Part shown: positions 19,401 to 27,545 of the stretch, piece after piece
Numbering within the stretch: the first letter of the stretch is position 1
How the letters are laid out: each line of letters opens with the position of its first letter
DNA from: Toxotes chatareus
Taxonomy: Eukaryota; Chordata; Actinopteri; Toxotidae
Direction: 5' to 3'
NCBI GenBank assembly: GCA_016801885.1
Contig: CM028889.1
Span: 11,471,001 to 11,535,000, forward strand
DNA: 64,000 nucleotides
The notes under the pieces: generated by a model
The model's database searches: none
Told to the model about the DNA's origin: nothing
Seen by the model: the letters and a program-made list of their open reading frames with translations, nothing else
Program-made: the position numbers and the translations under genes

Positions 19401-21989
19401 TTTAGCATCTTAAATAAGCACAGTGGTCATATTAAACTTTGATAAAGTTCTGAACAAAATGCCATGTCTCAATATGATATGATACAATATCAATAAGGCT
19501 ATCATGTGTTTACAAAAACATATATATATATATATATATATATCAAAATAATTATTTTGGTCTAAAATTTGTTACTAAAATCTACTCATACAGGACTATT
19601 TTATTCTTCACTGGGTTATGTTCCACTTTATTGCATGCATCATATTCCTTTGTTGCATTTTTAAAACATAACACTGCTTACATAGTTCCATTGGTGTAAA
19701 CAGCCTCTCCACTTTCTCCTACATATTGAACCTGGGATGGGTAGACATGTTGCACCTGCTGCACCTACAGAGACACAAGAGGAGAATCAAAGCAGGCCCC
19801 ACAGAACTGAGAATTTAAGAAAAATGCCATTTATCAGTCTTTATTTGTAGATACAGTGCTAAGACAGAATGGCACCAAGATTGTAATCAACTAATTATAC
19901 ATATACTGTGCAGATAAACATATTTTCATGTGGGTGTGGGTATGTGCACACCTGTATGTGTTTACATGCAGTGCAGTGGAAAAAATCTATCCACCCCTTG
20001 GTTTGTTGACAACTCTCTGCCAAAAGCAGAGGCCTCAACAATATCACTTAATGTTTAAAAGCACTGACTAGTAATATTTTAAGTGGGCACAGGTTATCTT
20101 ATGTACCTTGTAATGAGAGGGGATCAGAAGTAAAAGCGATGAATAGAAAAAAATACCTTAAAATAGAGTTGATTAAAATGTTTCCCGTTATTTAAAATAA
20201 GGCTGTAATGAACCGGTTTTAACTTGAAGTGAGACACAAGTGGTTTAATTAAAACAAGTTTGATGTTACACAACTGGCAATGAATGATATGGTGAAGGAA
20301 AAAAAACAGTGAAAAGCAGATAATGAACAGTCCATCTGCTACTGGCTGATGGTCTTGCGACACATTATCACCGAGATATAAAACACTGGCACCTAAGGCC
20401 AAATGACAGCAGACAGTCAGGTCAGATCCTGGTTTTCACCATTAGACGTTGGACATCACACAGATTTTGTGTTGGGATTTGGTTCAAGCCCCCAGGAAAA
20501 TCACCGGGCTTTGCAGCAAGGTCATATTATACCCCGAGACTCAGAAGACTTTCTGTCATACACATCATCACAAAAGATACTTTTTTTATGTTATTCATAT
20601 ATGCAAGCAGTGGGACAGGCTCAGCCAGAGAAAGATACCCAATGAGGGGCACAGGAAGCAGGAGAAATATTTCACCTCCGGATGAGCAGCTTTTGATGGC
20701 ATAGATGGGCTACCATTTTGGGAACTTTATCCAGTGTTTAACACAGACGTAGTTCGGTTACTGTTAAACTTGTTTACTATCTAATATGTCAGTGAACGGC
20801 CAAACAAACAATCCACCAGACTGACTGTTATTATTTAGCCTGAATGTAAATTCTGTCCCAAATGAGACATGAAGAGTTCATCAAATATTTGTAAATAACA
20901 CAAATAAATCCTGGTGAAACAGATTATAAGGCACTTTTGTCACTTTACTGTGAAAGAGAACACTCTGTAGGTCTCCAGCTCAGTCACAAAAGTCAAAATA
21001 ATCTAATTTTGTTTATTAAATTGTAAAAATTCAAGGGGTGCACAGATATTTTCACAGCACTGTATATGTATGTACAGTACTGTGTACCTGCTGAGGGACC
21101 TGTTGAACCCTGGGTACTGAAAGCTGCTGTACTTGTCCTCCTTTCTGAGCTGAGCCTGTGGCTTGAACCAGCACCCTCTGTGTGGATACAAGACATAACT
21201 CAATTACATGTACATGTACAGATATGTACGTACAATTACACACATTACTGTAAATGTATTAATACAACAGTAGCAAACATATCAACAACTGTTCCATACA
21301 AATGTCAAGACTTCGTTTTGCATTTGCAAGTGCTGACAGATTTATTCTGATTATGACAGTACTGCATGAGAGCTCATACTTCATTCTATAAGTCTAACAT
21401 ACTCAGTGTCAGACTGGTGCATTGTTATTGTGCAATCAATAACAGAAATTTAGACTGTGTTCTATATGGTTTTTTAACAATATTGTCTTTTTTTTTCCTG
21501 TAGCCTCAAATAGTCCAATAAAGTAAAGACAGTGAAAAGGCATAGATGAACCCTTTCTTGCTAATATGGTAATGGATATAGGAGGCAACTGTTGGCAAAG
21601 TGAAGGGTTGGCAGCTTTAGTTGCTGACAGGTTACACATTGGAACCATTATTATTTATTGCACGTGGTGACTGTAACATCAGACCACAAGCGAATCCAAG
21701 AGAGAAAACACTGTACTATTTTTTCTTAGCAGGCACCAAGCACAATAAGCAAGTCCCAGTTTCTAGCTATTCTTTTACATTTGACATTTGGAAAGAAACA
21801 CGATGGAACAGTTAAGTCATAGCAGACTTTCCCCATTTGTCCTGTCATTACAATAGCAGCAGGGCGGAGGTAGAGCCCTACCTGCTGGGAGGCTGGGACA
21901 GGCTGTACAACAGGGGCCTGGGCTGATGATGACGTCCGCAGCGCTGCAACGCTGGTCGTGGTGTCTGACCCTCCCTCGGAGCTCTGCAT
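7601..21989 (-). CDS. rfx2: Regulatory factor X2 (winged-helix transcription factor), 3'-partial
   Basis: RFX2 binds X-box DNA as a dimer in the nucleus and activates ciliary and spermatogenesis genes. Coding exons on the minus strand, in transcription order: 21989-21882, 21177-21088, 19764-19682, 18949-18679, 17493-17419, 16226-16045, 15844-15725, 15201-15080, 14662-14544, 10196-10084, 9867-9716, 9155-9058, 8561-8412, 8250-8042, 7917-7764, 7643-7601. All are bounded by AG/GT and every phase joins, giving 696 codons plus one base. The product is N-terminal Q/S-rich activation region (1-~185), RFX DNA-binding domain (~210-285, with SKYHYYG at 273-279), then the dimerisation region (~350-682). 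It follows human RFX2 (723 residues, recalled) along its length and lacks the N-terminal expansion of RFX1. The final ~35 residues are not found in the window. Neighbours match human 19p13.3. Confidence 0.95.
7764..7917 (-). CDS. rfx2: rfx2 coding exon 15
   Basis: 154 nt, residues 631-682. SMVIRDLTLRSAASFGSFHL, LLYDEYMFYLVEHRVAQ and TGETPIAVMGE form the end of the conserved region. Acceptor CCTGTAG; donor GAG/GTAAGA. Confidence 0.95.
8042..8250 (-). CDS. rfx2: rfx2 coding exon 14
   Basis: 209 nt, residues 562-630. EQASWVCQCDESVVQRLEQD, LQQQSSLDQWATWLD and FPKAARQFLLKWSFY continue the dimerisation domain. Acceptor TAACAG; donor TACAG/GTAACT. Confidence 0.95.
8412..8561 (-). CDS. rfx2: rfx2 coding exon 13
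   Basis: 150 nt, phase 0 at both ends, residues 512-561. Contains SAFAQTLRRYTSLNHLAQAA and DLNRVDFANVQ, invariant among RFX1-3. Acceptor GGTGTAG; donor CAG/GTAAAC. Confidence 0.95.
9058..9155 (-). CDS. rfx2: rfx2 coding exon 12
   Basis: 98 nt, residues 479-511. TLTQAIRNFAKSLEGWLTNA then MTSFPQEIIRTK, part of the dimerisation domain. Acceptor TTCTTCAG; donor AAG/GTAGTG. Confidence 0.93.
9335..9658. repeat. Degenerate copy of a common teleost interspersed repeat
   Basis: Landmarks in order: a TCGACTAATCAAGTAGTC-like start, CAAATGTAAGTATTTTATAC, AAACTGAATACCTTTAGG, TGTTGGTCAGATAAAAC, GACCAAACAATTAATC, and an end AATGAAAATACTCATTAATT followed by ACAGCC. This is the short DNA element scattered through fish genomes. 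Other pieces in this window are at 39480-39725, 45250-45350 and 57186-57465. Confidence 0.65.
9716..9867 (-). CDS. rfx2: rfx2 coding exon 11
   Basis: 152 nt, residues 428-478. Encodes DDLEGVIPREKLVALCKY and LWMRSCDHILYQALVEILIP then DVLRPVP. The donor is CCCA/GTCAGT, fixed by the reading frame into the next exon (codon A|GC = Ser, giving VPSTLTQAIRNF as in all RFX1-3). Confidence 0.93.
10084..10196 (-). CDS. rfx2: rfx2 coding exon 10
   Basis: 113 nt, residues 391-427. ATLDVVMNLQFHYIEKLWQT is the conserved RFX segment; the tail PPSSDGNTTIPN is variable. Acceptor CCTGCAG; donor CAACAG/GTCAGA. Confidence 0.92.
11095..11133. promoter_or_regulatory. Paired X-box motifs (RFX sites) in rfx2 intron 9
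   Basis: GTCACCATGGCAAC at 11095-11108 fits the X-box consensus GTNRCC-N2-RGYAAC at every position. Ten bases on, GTTGCC-CCC-AGCAAC at 11119-11133 is a second inverted pair of half-sites with a 3-base spacer. X-boxes are bound by RFX1-3 dimers. Binding and function are inferred. Confidence 0.6.
12387..12410. repeat. Perfect short inverted repeat (11-bp arms)
   Basis: GGATTTCTTGA and TCAAGAAATCC are perfect reverse complements separated by two bases. It lies in rfx2 intron 9 with no neighbouring coding sequence. Function unknown. Confidence 0.8.
12844..13443. mobile_element. Non-autonomous hAT transposon, 600 bp, with intact 8-bp target duplication
   Basis: The element starts TAGGGATGCACC and ends GGCACCATCCCTA, imperfect terminal inverted repeats. 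It is flanked on both sides by the same 8 bases ATTAATAC (12836-12843 and 13444-13451), the target duplication size of hAT elements. Subterminal regions carry repeated GATCGG/CCGATACC motifs typical of the teleost 'GGGATGCACCGATA' family. No transposase frame is present, so it would have moved in trans. Confidence 0.9.
14544..14662 (-). CDS. rfx2: rfx2 coding exon 9
   Basis: 119 nt, residues 351-390. SHTLPPFPSPDLG is followed by NMNDIKKLQTLYRDHCE, the start of the conserved dimerisation region; it is more diverged from human than the surrounding exons. Acceptor TATGCAG; donor GAG/GTAGGT. Confidence 0.9.
15080..15201 (-). CDS. rfx2: rfx2 coding exon 8
   Basis: 122 nt, residues 310-350. Contains KPLQKVDGM and STPEQSVAAQSQHHQQYI; the last stretch is characteristic of RFX2. 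Acceptor ATGTATAG; donor ATAG/GTAAGG. Confidence 0.92.
15725..15844 (-). CDS. rfx2: rfx2 coding exon 7 (DNA-binding domain, second part)
   Basis: 120 nt, residues 270-309. GNSKYHYYGIRVKPDSP completes the winged-helix domain (wing and recognition residues) and LQEDTQYMAMRQQP follows, as in RFX2. Acceptor CTACCAG; donor AGAG/GTCAGC. Confidence 0.95.
16045..16226 (-). CDS. rfx2: rfx2 coding exon 6 (DNA-binding domain, first part)
   Basis: 182 nt, residues 210-269 plus two bases. It starts LQWLLDNYETAEGVSLPR and ends FMGLRTRRLGT, the highly conserved N-terminal part of the RFX winged-helix fold, including the basic RTRR segment. Acceptor TTTTAG; donor ACCAG/GTACAA. Confidence 0.95.
16373..16432. 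repeat. (CT)n(CA)n compound microsatellite
   Basis: About seven CT units followed by about 23 CA units. It lies ~150 bp upstream (in transcript sense) of the acceptor of the rfx2 DNA-binding-domain exon, where the transcript would read as a GU-rich then AG-rich tract. Confidence 0.95.
17419..17493 (-). CDS. rfx2: rfx2 coding exon 5 (in-frame cassette candidate)
   Basis: 75 nt, exactly 25 codons, phase 0 at both ends, so it can be skipped without a frameshift. It encodes LEMAIENLQKSEGIASHKSS followed by LLNSH (residues 185-209) just before the DNA-binding domain. As I recall, human RFX2 has isoforms with and without the equivalent 25 residues. Acceptor CTTTAG; donor CAT/GTAAGT. Confidence 0.9.
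18679..18949 (-). CDS. rfx2: rfx2 coding exon 4
   Basis: 271 nt, residues 94-184. It is the G/S-rich part of the activation region, with AYSYNPEAQ, HGMVGIAMDVG and TYLIHGG landmarks shared with human RFX2, ending SHSSRSSSAM. Acceptor CCCCAG; donor ATG/GTGAGC. Confidence 0.92.
19519..19545. repeat. (TA)n microsatellite
   Basis: An uninterrupted TA run in the rfx2 intron below coding exon 3. Confidence 0.95.
19682..19764 (-). CDS. rfx2: rfx2 coding exon 3
   Basis: 83 nt, residues 67-93 plus two bases of codon 94. The peptide VQQVQHVYPSQVQYV...AVYTNGT aligns with human RFX2. Acceptor CTGTAG; donor ACTAT/GTAAGC. Confidence 0.92.
19969..21062. mobile_element. Non-autonomous DNA transposon with ~32-bp terminal inverted repeats
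   Basis: The left end reads CAGTGCAGTGGAAAAAATCT then ATCCACCCCTTG. The right end, read on the minus strand, is CAGTGCTGTGAAAATATCTG then TGCACCCCTTG, an imperfect inverted match. The right end abuts TA. It resembles the fish family whose ends read CAGTGCTGTGAAAA. No transposase domain was recognised in the ~1.1-kb interior. The right end lies 25 bp into the intron after rfx2 coding exon 2. Confidence 0.65.
21088..21177 (-). CDS. rfx2: rfx2 coding exon 2
   Basis: 90 nt, phase 0 at both ends, residues 37-66. It begins RVLVQATGSAQKGGQ and contains VPRVQQVPQQ, almost identical to human RFX2. Acceptor CACACAG; donor CAG/GTACAC. A transposon end lies only 25 bp into the following intron. Confidence 0.93.
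21882..21989 (-). CDS. rfx2: rfx2 coding exon 1 (start codon)
   Basis: The ATG at 21989-21987 opens MQSSEGGSDTTTS, matching the MQNSEGGADSPAS start of human RFX2. The acceptor AG is at 21992-21991, one base before the ATG, and the donor CAG/GTAGGG follows 21882. It encodes residues 1-36, rich in S, T, A, V and Q. A second in-frame ATG exists in the upstream exon (see 32023-32072). Confidence 0.9.
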
Positions 21990-22790
21990 GCTGGGTTGCA
22001 GGGGAGTCATAAAGAAGGAAAAAAAAGAAAACACATGAGTAGGGGGGAGTTTTATACCAGGATGAAGAAATACCTTTATAGGTAACAATGAAGCCTAAAA
22101 GAAAGGAATAAGAGAATTTCAAGTCCACACATAGACGCCAAAACTAAATAAATTCTCTTCCACCCCACCCCTTCTCTCTTGGAGCCACCAGAGCATTCAT
22201 TTAGGCCCCTGGGGGTTGCTGGCTTTGCCAAGTCAAGCTGAGTCACTAAAGATTTCGGAGCCCCAGAGGATGTCCACCTTTGGCCTTAATCAATGGCAAA
22301 ATAAGCAGCCCAGCAGTATTACACAGGCTCTCCTAGTCCTGCTGACAGGACAGACCAAGGTGGAAAAGTTACAGTACAGGAGTTCAAGTTACCAACAGGA
22401 CTGAAGTGCTTCCTGACGACCAAACCCACTGCCGCCACTAGCCTTTCCACCGGGTGACAATGTGCACAGCATAGCAAAGGGGAGCTAAAAATGGAGTGAC
22501 ACAAAAGCTCTCTTTTGAAAAAAAAAGGACAGAGGGGGAAAGAGCGGGAGTAAGGCAGGGACAAGAAAAGAATAGAGCAAGGGGGAGTAAGCAGATAAAA
22601 AACAACTTCCCCACTCTGTTCAAAAAAGAAAAACCGAGGGGAGAGAAGGATGAAAATGGCAGTGGGGCTCCAGCCCCAGCCAGGGTCCTGATGATATCCA
22701 GCGTTTGTTTCTAACGAGAGCCATTCTCTGAGGGCTCCAATAATCCAGCTGATATGAGGAAATTCCTCAATGCTTTGTAAACGTTTGTCG

Positions 22791-22879
22791 GTTGCTATGG
22801 TGAGGAATCCATGACAACCACCCCCAACTCAACCCCCGTCCTCCCCTCCCTGTTCACTCCTCTGCCCCCCCCTTTTATA
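22791..22879 (-). promoter_or_regulatory. Possible internal rfx2 promoter (TATA-like plus X-box-like)
   Basis: On the minus strand TATAAAAG lies at 22879-22872, and GTTGCTATGGTGAG (plus strand 22791-22804) matches one full X-box half-site with a weak second half. The pair is ~0.8-0.9 kb upstream of the first coding exon. No initiator or splice donor was confirmed, so this is a weak candidate. Confidence 0.25.
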
Positions 22880-25561
22880 AAGCTCTTGCACAGGAACTTT
22901 CGAGTGCAACCGCAAAAAGGAGAGGGGGAGGAGGATTAGAGTAAAGGAGAGGGAGATACAGCACAGTTGGGGGGTGGGCTGAATTGATGAGCAGTCTTTG
23001 GTTTAAGACAGAAACCCAGGAGCAGCAGGAAAAGTCAGTCAGGCAGACGGGAGAGGTGTTCAGCAGGAGAATTTCAGAGAAGGGCTACAAGACACAACCT
23101 GCTCGAGACATGCTGTGATTAGTCATTACACACGACTTGCACTACAATGTTATTTCAATTTACTGTAAGAGACCTGACAAACACCACTTAGGCTGCAGTA
23201 ATCTGCAGGCTGAACCATTAGACACAAGCAACAGGTGCAGCCACGCATGTCTTTTGACTCTCTTAAATCTATTTCAAACTTTGTCATGGGGCTGCACAAT
23301 TAAAACAATTAAACTTGTGTTTTTTCCCCATTCTTACATAAGGATTCTTTTACATTTGCACAAACAGGGAGCTCCACTGCCTCAAACCAAGTGCTCCTAA
23401 GGAGTCTCTAAATTTCATTAACAAATGAGAGGAATACCTTTTACCATGCAACCAGCTGAGCTCATGGTAGAAGGGGCAATAACGAAAATGAATCTAATAT
23501 GTGACACACAGGAGAAAAGAAAGGAGGAACAACTAAACAAGGGTAAAATGAGTCAGAATCAAGGAAACCTTGTTGGTGATGGAGAGGAAGGGGAAATGAA
23601 TTTCATCAGTTCCAACAAAAACACTGTGCTCACACCAAACTAGGAGTCACATCCTCTTTTGTAGAACTTCGAGTTAAAGACTGTGATGATACAGGATAAC
23701 ACCACTAATTTATACAACTACTTAACATGTTGCCACTGAATACGACATAATGAAGGTATCACAGATCCCACCACAAAATCACTACCATCCATAACTAAAG
23801 CGCGCCCGCATTCTAAAGGAGATTACAAGGGCAAATGCTTTACTTTTGGAAAAATGGTTTCCCTAAGAAACTGAACAGTGATTCTCAGTGTGTCCAGAGC
23901 TGAGCAGGCCATTCAGGATTCTGTTCAGCCTGCATCACACAGCACACTACATGGTGACTCTCAGGAGGGGCTACGTCTGGCACTTCCATTCATCATTTCT
24001 GAATCAAATGTTAATTATAGCATCAGCCCCCAATCACAGCTTGCTATGGTAAAATTATCTAAATACAAAATACATGGAAATACAAACCTGGCTGTGAAAA
24101 GAACAGAATAGTACACATTTGATCTGTAAGATATCTGAAAGCACCAAATAAATCAAGACATTAGACCTCGAACAAACTGACCCTGAAGATACACTACTTG
24201 AAATCTTTATGTGTCCGACACACAAATTTAAAAAAACAAAAACTGTCACTGACTGTTAACCGTCTTAAGTTTCAGACATCAGCAGTAATCTGGGGGAAAA
24301 TTTAGGTTTTGGGGGGGGGCACTATTGGCTGCTATAACAAAATCAGAGAACGTATCTTTGGGAAAGAAAAACAACAGATATGGGTGTGCCACCACGGGCA
24401 TTTTCCATGTGTGGAGATTTTGCCACAGGCAGACACTGCTCTGCCTACATGACTAATAGACTGAGTGGAGGAGGCCTGTGTTGAAATTCCTGATATGTGT
24501 CAATCTTCAAACGCACAGAGTGCCATAATGACTGCTCCCTGAGCAGCCCTGTGCGTCCATCTTCTGTGTATTTGTTCAGGGCACAATTAGCACTAACATG
24601 TGATGGTTCTCATATTTCATTATAATTTTTCTTCACACTCCTTTCTTGTATGTCATTTAAGTACCAAAGGTCTATTATCAGAATGACGCTAACAAAAGCT
24701 CCTGCAATGCTCAAGCATCTTTCTAAAGCAAGGAATTTGTTTATGAAGTGTCAGTTCAGTTTTAAATACACTTGTAACAATCACATCATTTATCTTTAGA
24801 CTTGTCATTTTCACAAGAGGAAGTGACACAGGCCTGAGGGTGTCTTTATGCCATTAAAGAGTGGGTGGCATCACAAGATGGTGAAGGATCAGGAAAAACA
24901 GAGCAATGACCTCCATGTTTTCATCCATTAAAGCTCAATTAAAGCACTGGCTTTAATACATATGGTGAAGTGTGCCAAATCATTGCATTGGAGGCGGAGA
25001 AAGAGGATAAAGTGCAAGCAGAGAGGAGTCTTTCTGATTAGTGTTCAGGGAAGGTTAAAAGCCACACAAATTCCCCACCAGCAACTCTGAAAGGCACAAA
25101 GGTAGAACACAGCAGGAGATCCAGCACACTGCAAAAACCGCCACTCTGGATGGGCTGCAGTTTAGGGCCAACCCTCTCTGCCTTCAGCCCAGGGCCAACT
25201 TCACACGCTGAAGTCCGTTTTCATGTCAGGTCTGTGAGCCTGGTTTCATTCAGGCAAATCCCAGATGAGCACTTATCAACATTACAACATCAGCCCCTCC
25301 TTTCAAGAGTTACCTGAGTTTTGGAAGCTATACAGAATAAAGAAAAGACACCAAACCCAAAACAAAGCTTTACAAACTGTCAATAATGCTATAGTCTTTA
25401 TTGTTAATAGTGCAGGCAAGATTTAAACATATGCCACTGACAGATCTAACTTAAACAGGGCTCAATCAGAGAAAAACACATACAGATGTTCAATTAAAAG
25501 CAGGAGCCCACAGTCTTGGCTCGTGTTTGCACTGGCCCACATTGTTTGCAGAGCAACAACG

Positions 25562-25616
25562 GTTGCTAGTGGCAACACCGTCCACTCCCGTTTCCAGGAG
25601 CCTGTTGCTATGCAAC
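25562..25616. promoter_or_regulatory. Paired X-box motifs (RFX sites) in rfx2 5' intron
   Basis: GTTGCT-AGT-GGCAAC at 25562-25576 and GTTGCT-A-TGCAAC at 25604-25616 are inverted RFX half-site pairs with spacers of 3 and 1, lying 27 bp apart. Both have the invariant GTTGC...GCAAC core. Confidence 0.55.
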
Positions 25617-26623
25617 CAACAGAATACTTCCCAAACCAAACAATGCCATCCCCCCACCTGATCCCTCTATCTCACGCTAAGTAGAAACTTACAACAATAA
25701 ATACTATGTTAGCTATTAATTTCAGACACCGGGAGACATGGAGGCAAAACTATTCCTGTGCTGCAGTTAGACAAAAATGTACAGACTTTATACTGGTTAT
25801 AACTTGAAAGGACAGGATGAAGTACTGTTTTTGTAACTACTTGGTGGTCAAAAGAAGGACGAATGTTTAAGTCATCAGAGAGACAACAGTCTATTCTTCA
25901 AGGTTGCTTTACACTCATGTCACCCAAAAACAACACTTCCAAAAGCAAGTCAAGCCCTTCCAAAGTTTCCTGGGCAGAGGAGACAGTAAAACAGTTTGAG
26001 CAGAGACATACTTTCTCCAACTCACTGGAAGATGAAACAAAATAAAGCAGAGGCAGACACTTGTTGCTTTTAAAGTAACATCTATGGAGAACATTTGTTC
26101 CACATTATGCATCATCTCTGACATTTTTCATTTATCTACCAAGGAAAAGCAGCAGGTCTCTGATAAGGCTTTAACATATGTCCATAATTTGAGAGTTCAT
26201 TTAGTCAGTTATATTTTTATCACAAAAAAAAATATTTCTATTTAGGGGTTTGAAAAAAACATTTAGACCTACTTTTCTTTGATTTCATTAAAAAAAACAC
26301 CCTATAAGATCACACAGGCACACGCACTCACACAAAGAGTGAATTAAGATATGATAAGAGATTTCCACAACAGAGGCTGTTCTTCAAGCCTGTCTCATTA
26401 ATTCATGGCTAATCCAATCAAAGCAGCTCTTGGGGTCTGCAGATGGCAGCGTTTGAGGGGGAGAGAGGGAGAGAGAGGGCAGAAATAAGAGGCACCGGCC
26501 ACTGTCTCTGATCCAAGCCCCCCTCCCCAGCTCACCTCCCCACCTCTGGTCATCAGCACAACCTGTCCACTCAGTCACCATGTGCACTGCAGGCCTGACA
26601 GCCACAGAGAGAAAGATCAAGCC

Positions 26624-26637
26624 GTTGCCATGGAGAT
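26624..26637. promoter_or_regulatory. X-box-like site
   Basis: GTTGCCATGGAGAT has a perfect left half-site and an AT spacer; the right half departs from RGYAAC at three positions. Weaker than the two pairs. Confidence 0.3.
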
Positions 26638-27277
26638 TGTGTGTTCGCCCGTGCTCTACACTCGCAACTTCCTCCCCCAACGCCCTATCTCTTCTAAACC
26701 TTTCCAGATTTCCACCACCCCCAGCCCTCATCTTTAACATTTAACATCTCGAGATGGAGAACGAGGATTTAAAACTGCACATGTTGAGAAGTTAAACTGG
26801 AAAAACACAAAGAAGACGAGCATGGAAGTGGGGGAGGTGGTCACAACTGGGAAGGTAATTAGACTTTACACATACATGTGGGTGTCTCCCTTTAATGAGC
26901 ATTAAACTCATATGTTTTAAGGCTAATGAACTGATGACACAAAGGAAGAACCATGGACACAGTGAAGTTGGGATTCTTATATTACATCTGTTTCATCCTC
27001 CAACACATTATTAATGTGTGTAATATTTAAAAAAAACACATTAAGACTATACAGTATTTTTTTCGTTCAACTCACTTCATAACCTTATGTCTGCACAACA
27101 TGTACAGCTTATAAAGTCTCAGTTTGAACATAGTCACAGCTAGATCCAAAGCACATAAAATGGGCCGCTGTTAAATATATATCATCAAGCTTACTCTCAA
27201 AACCAGAAACAACTCATATAGCACATACCGCTGTCAAGGCTGCAGGACCCTCTAATTTTATTATAGAAAAAGTAATA

Positions 27278-27545
27278 AAGTTCATTTATATAGCGCTAAG
27301 CAAATTCAGAAATTACAAAGTGCTTTACAAAGAACAAAGAAAGTGATCAAATTAAATCAACCAGTAAGAGCAAAGGACAAAAGCCAAAACACCTGTATAT
27401 GGAGTTTGCCAGATTAAAATATTAAAAGTTTATTAGAAAAGCCTTGTGATACAAACGCTTTTTAAAGAGCAATTTAAAAGACCATATTGGTTCTAAGGTT
27501 GCCTGGCAAGTCATTTCATAGTAGCGGTGCCCTGACAAGAGATTC
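27278..27545. repeat. Dispersed teleost repeat (TTTATATAGCGC family), degenerate
   Basis: TTCATTTATATAGCGCTAAG followed within 40 bp by ACAAAGTGCTTTACAAAG, then diverged sequence with AAAGAGCAATTTAAAAGACC. These landmarks occur together in a repeat common in fish genomes. Limits are approximate. Confidence 0.55.
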
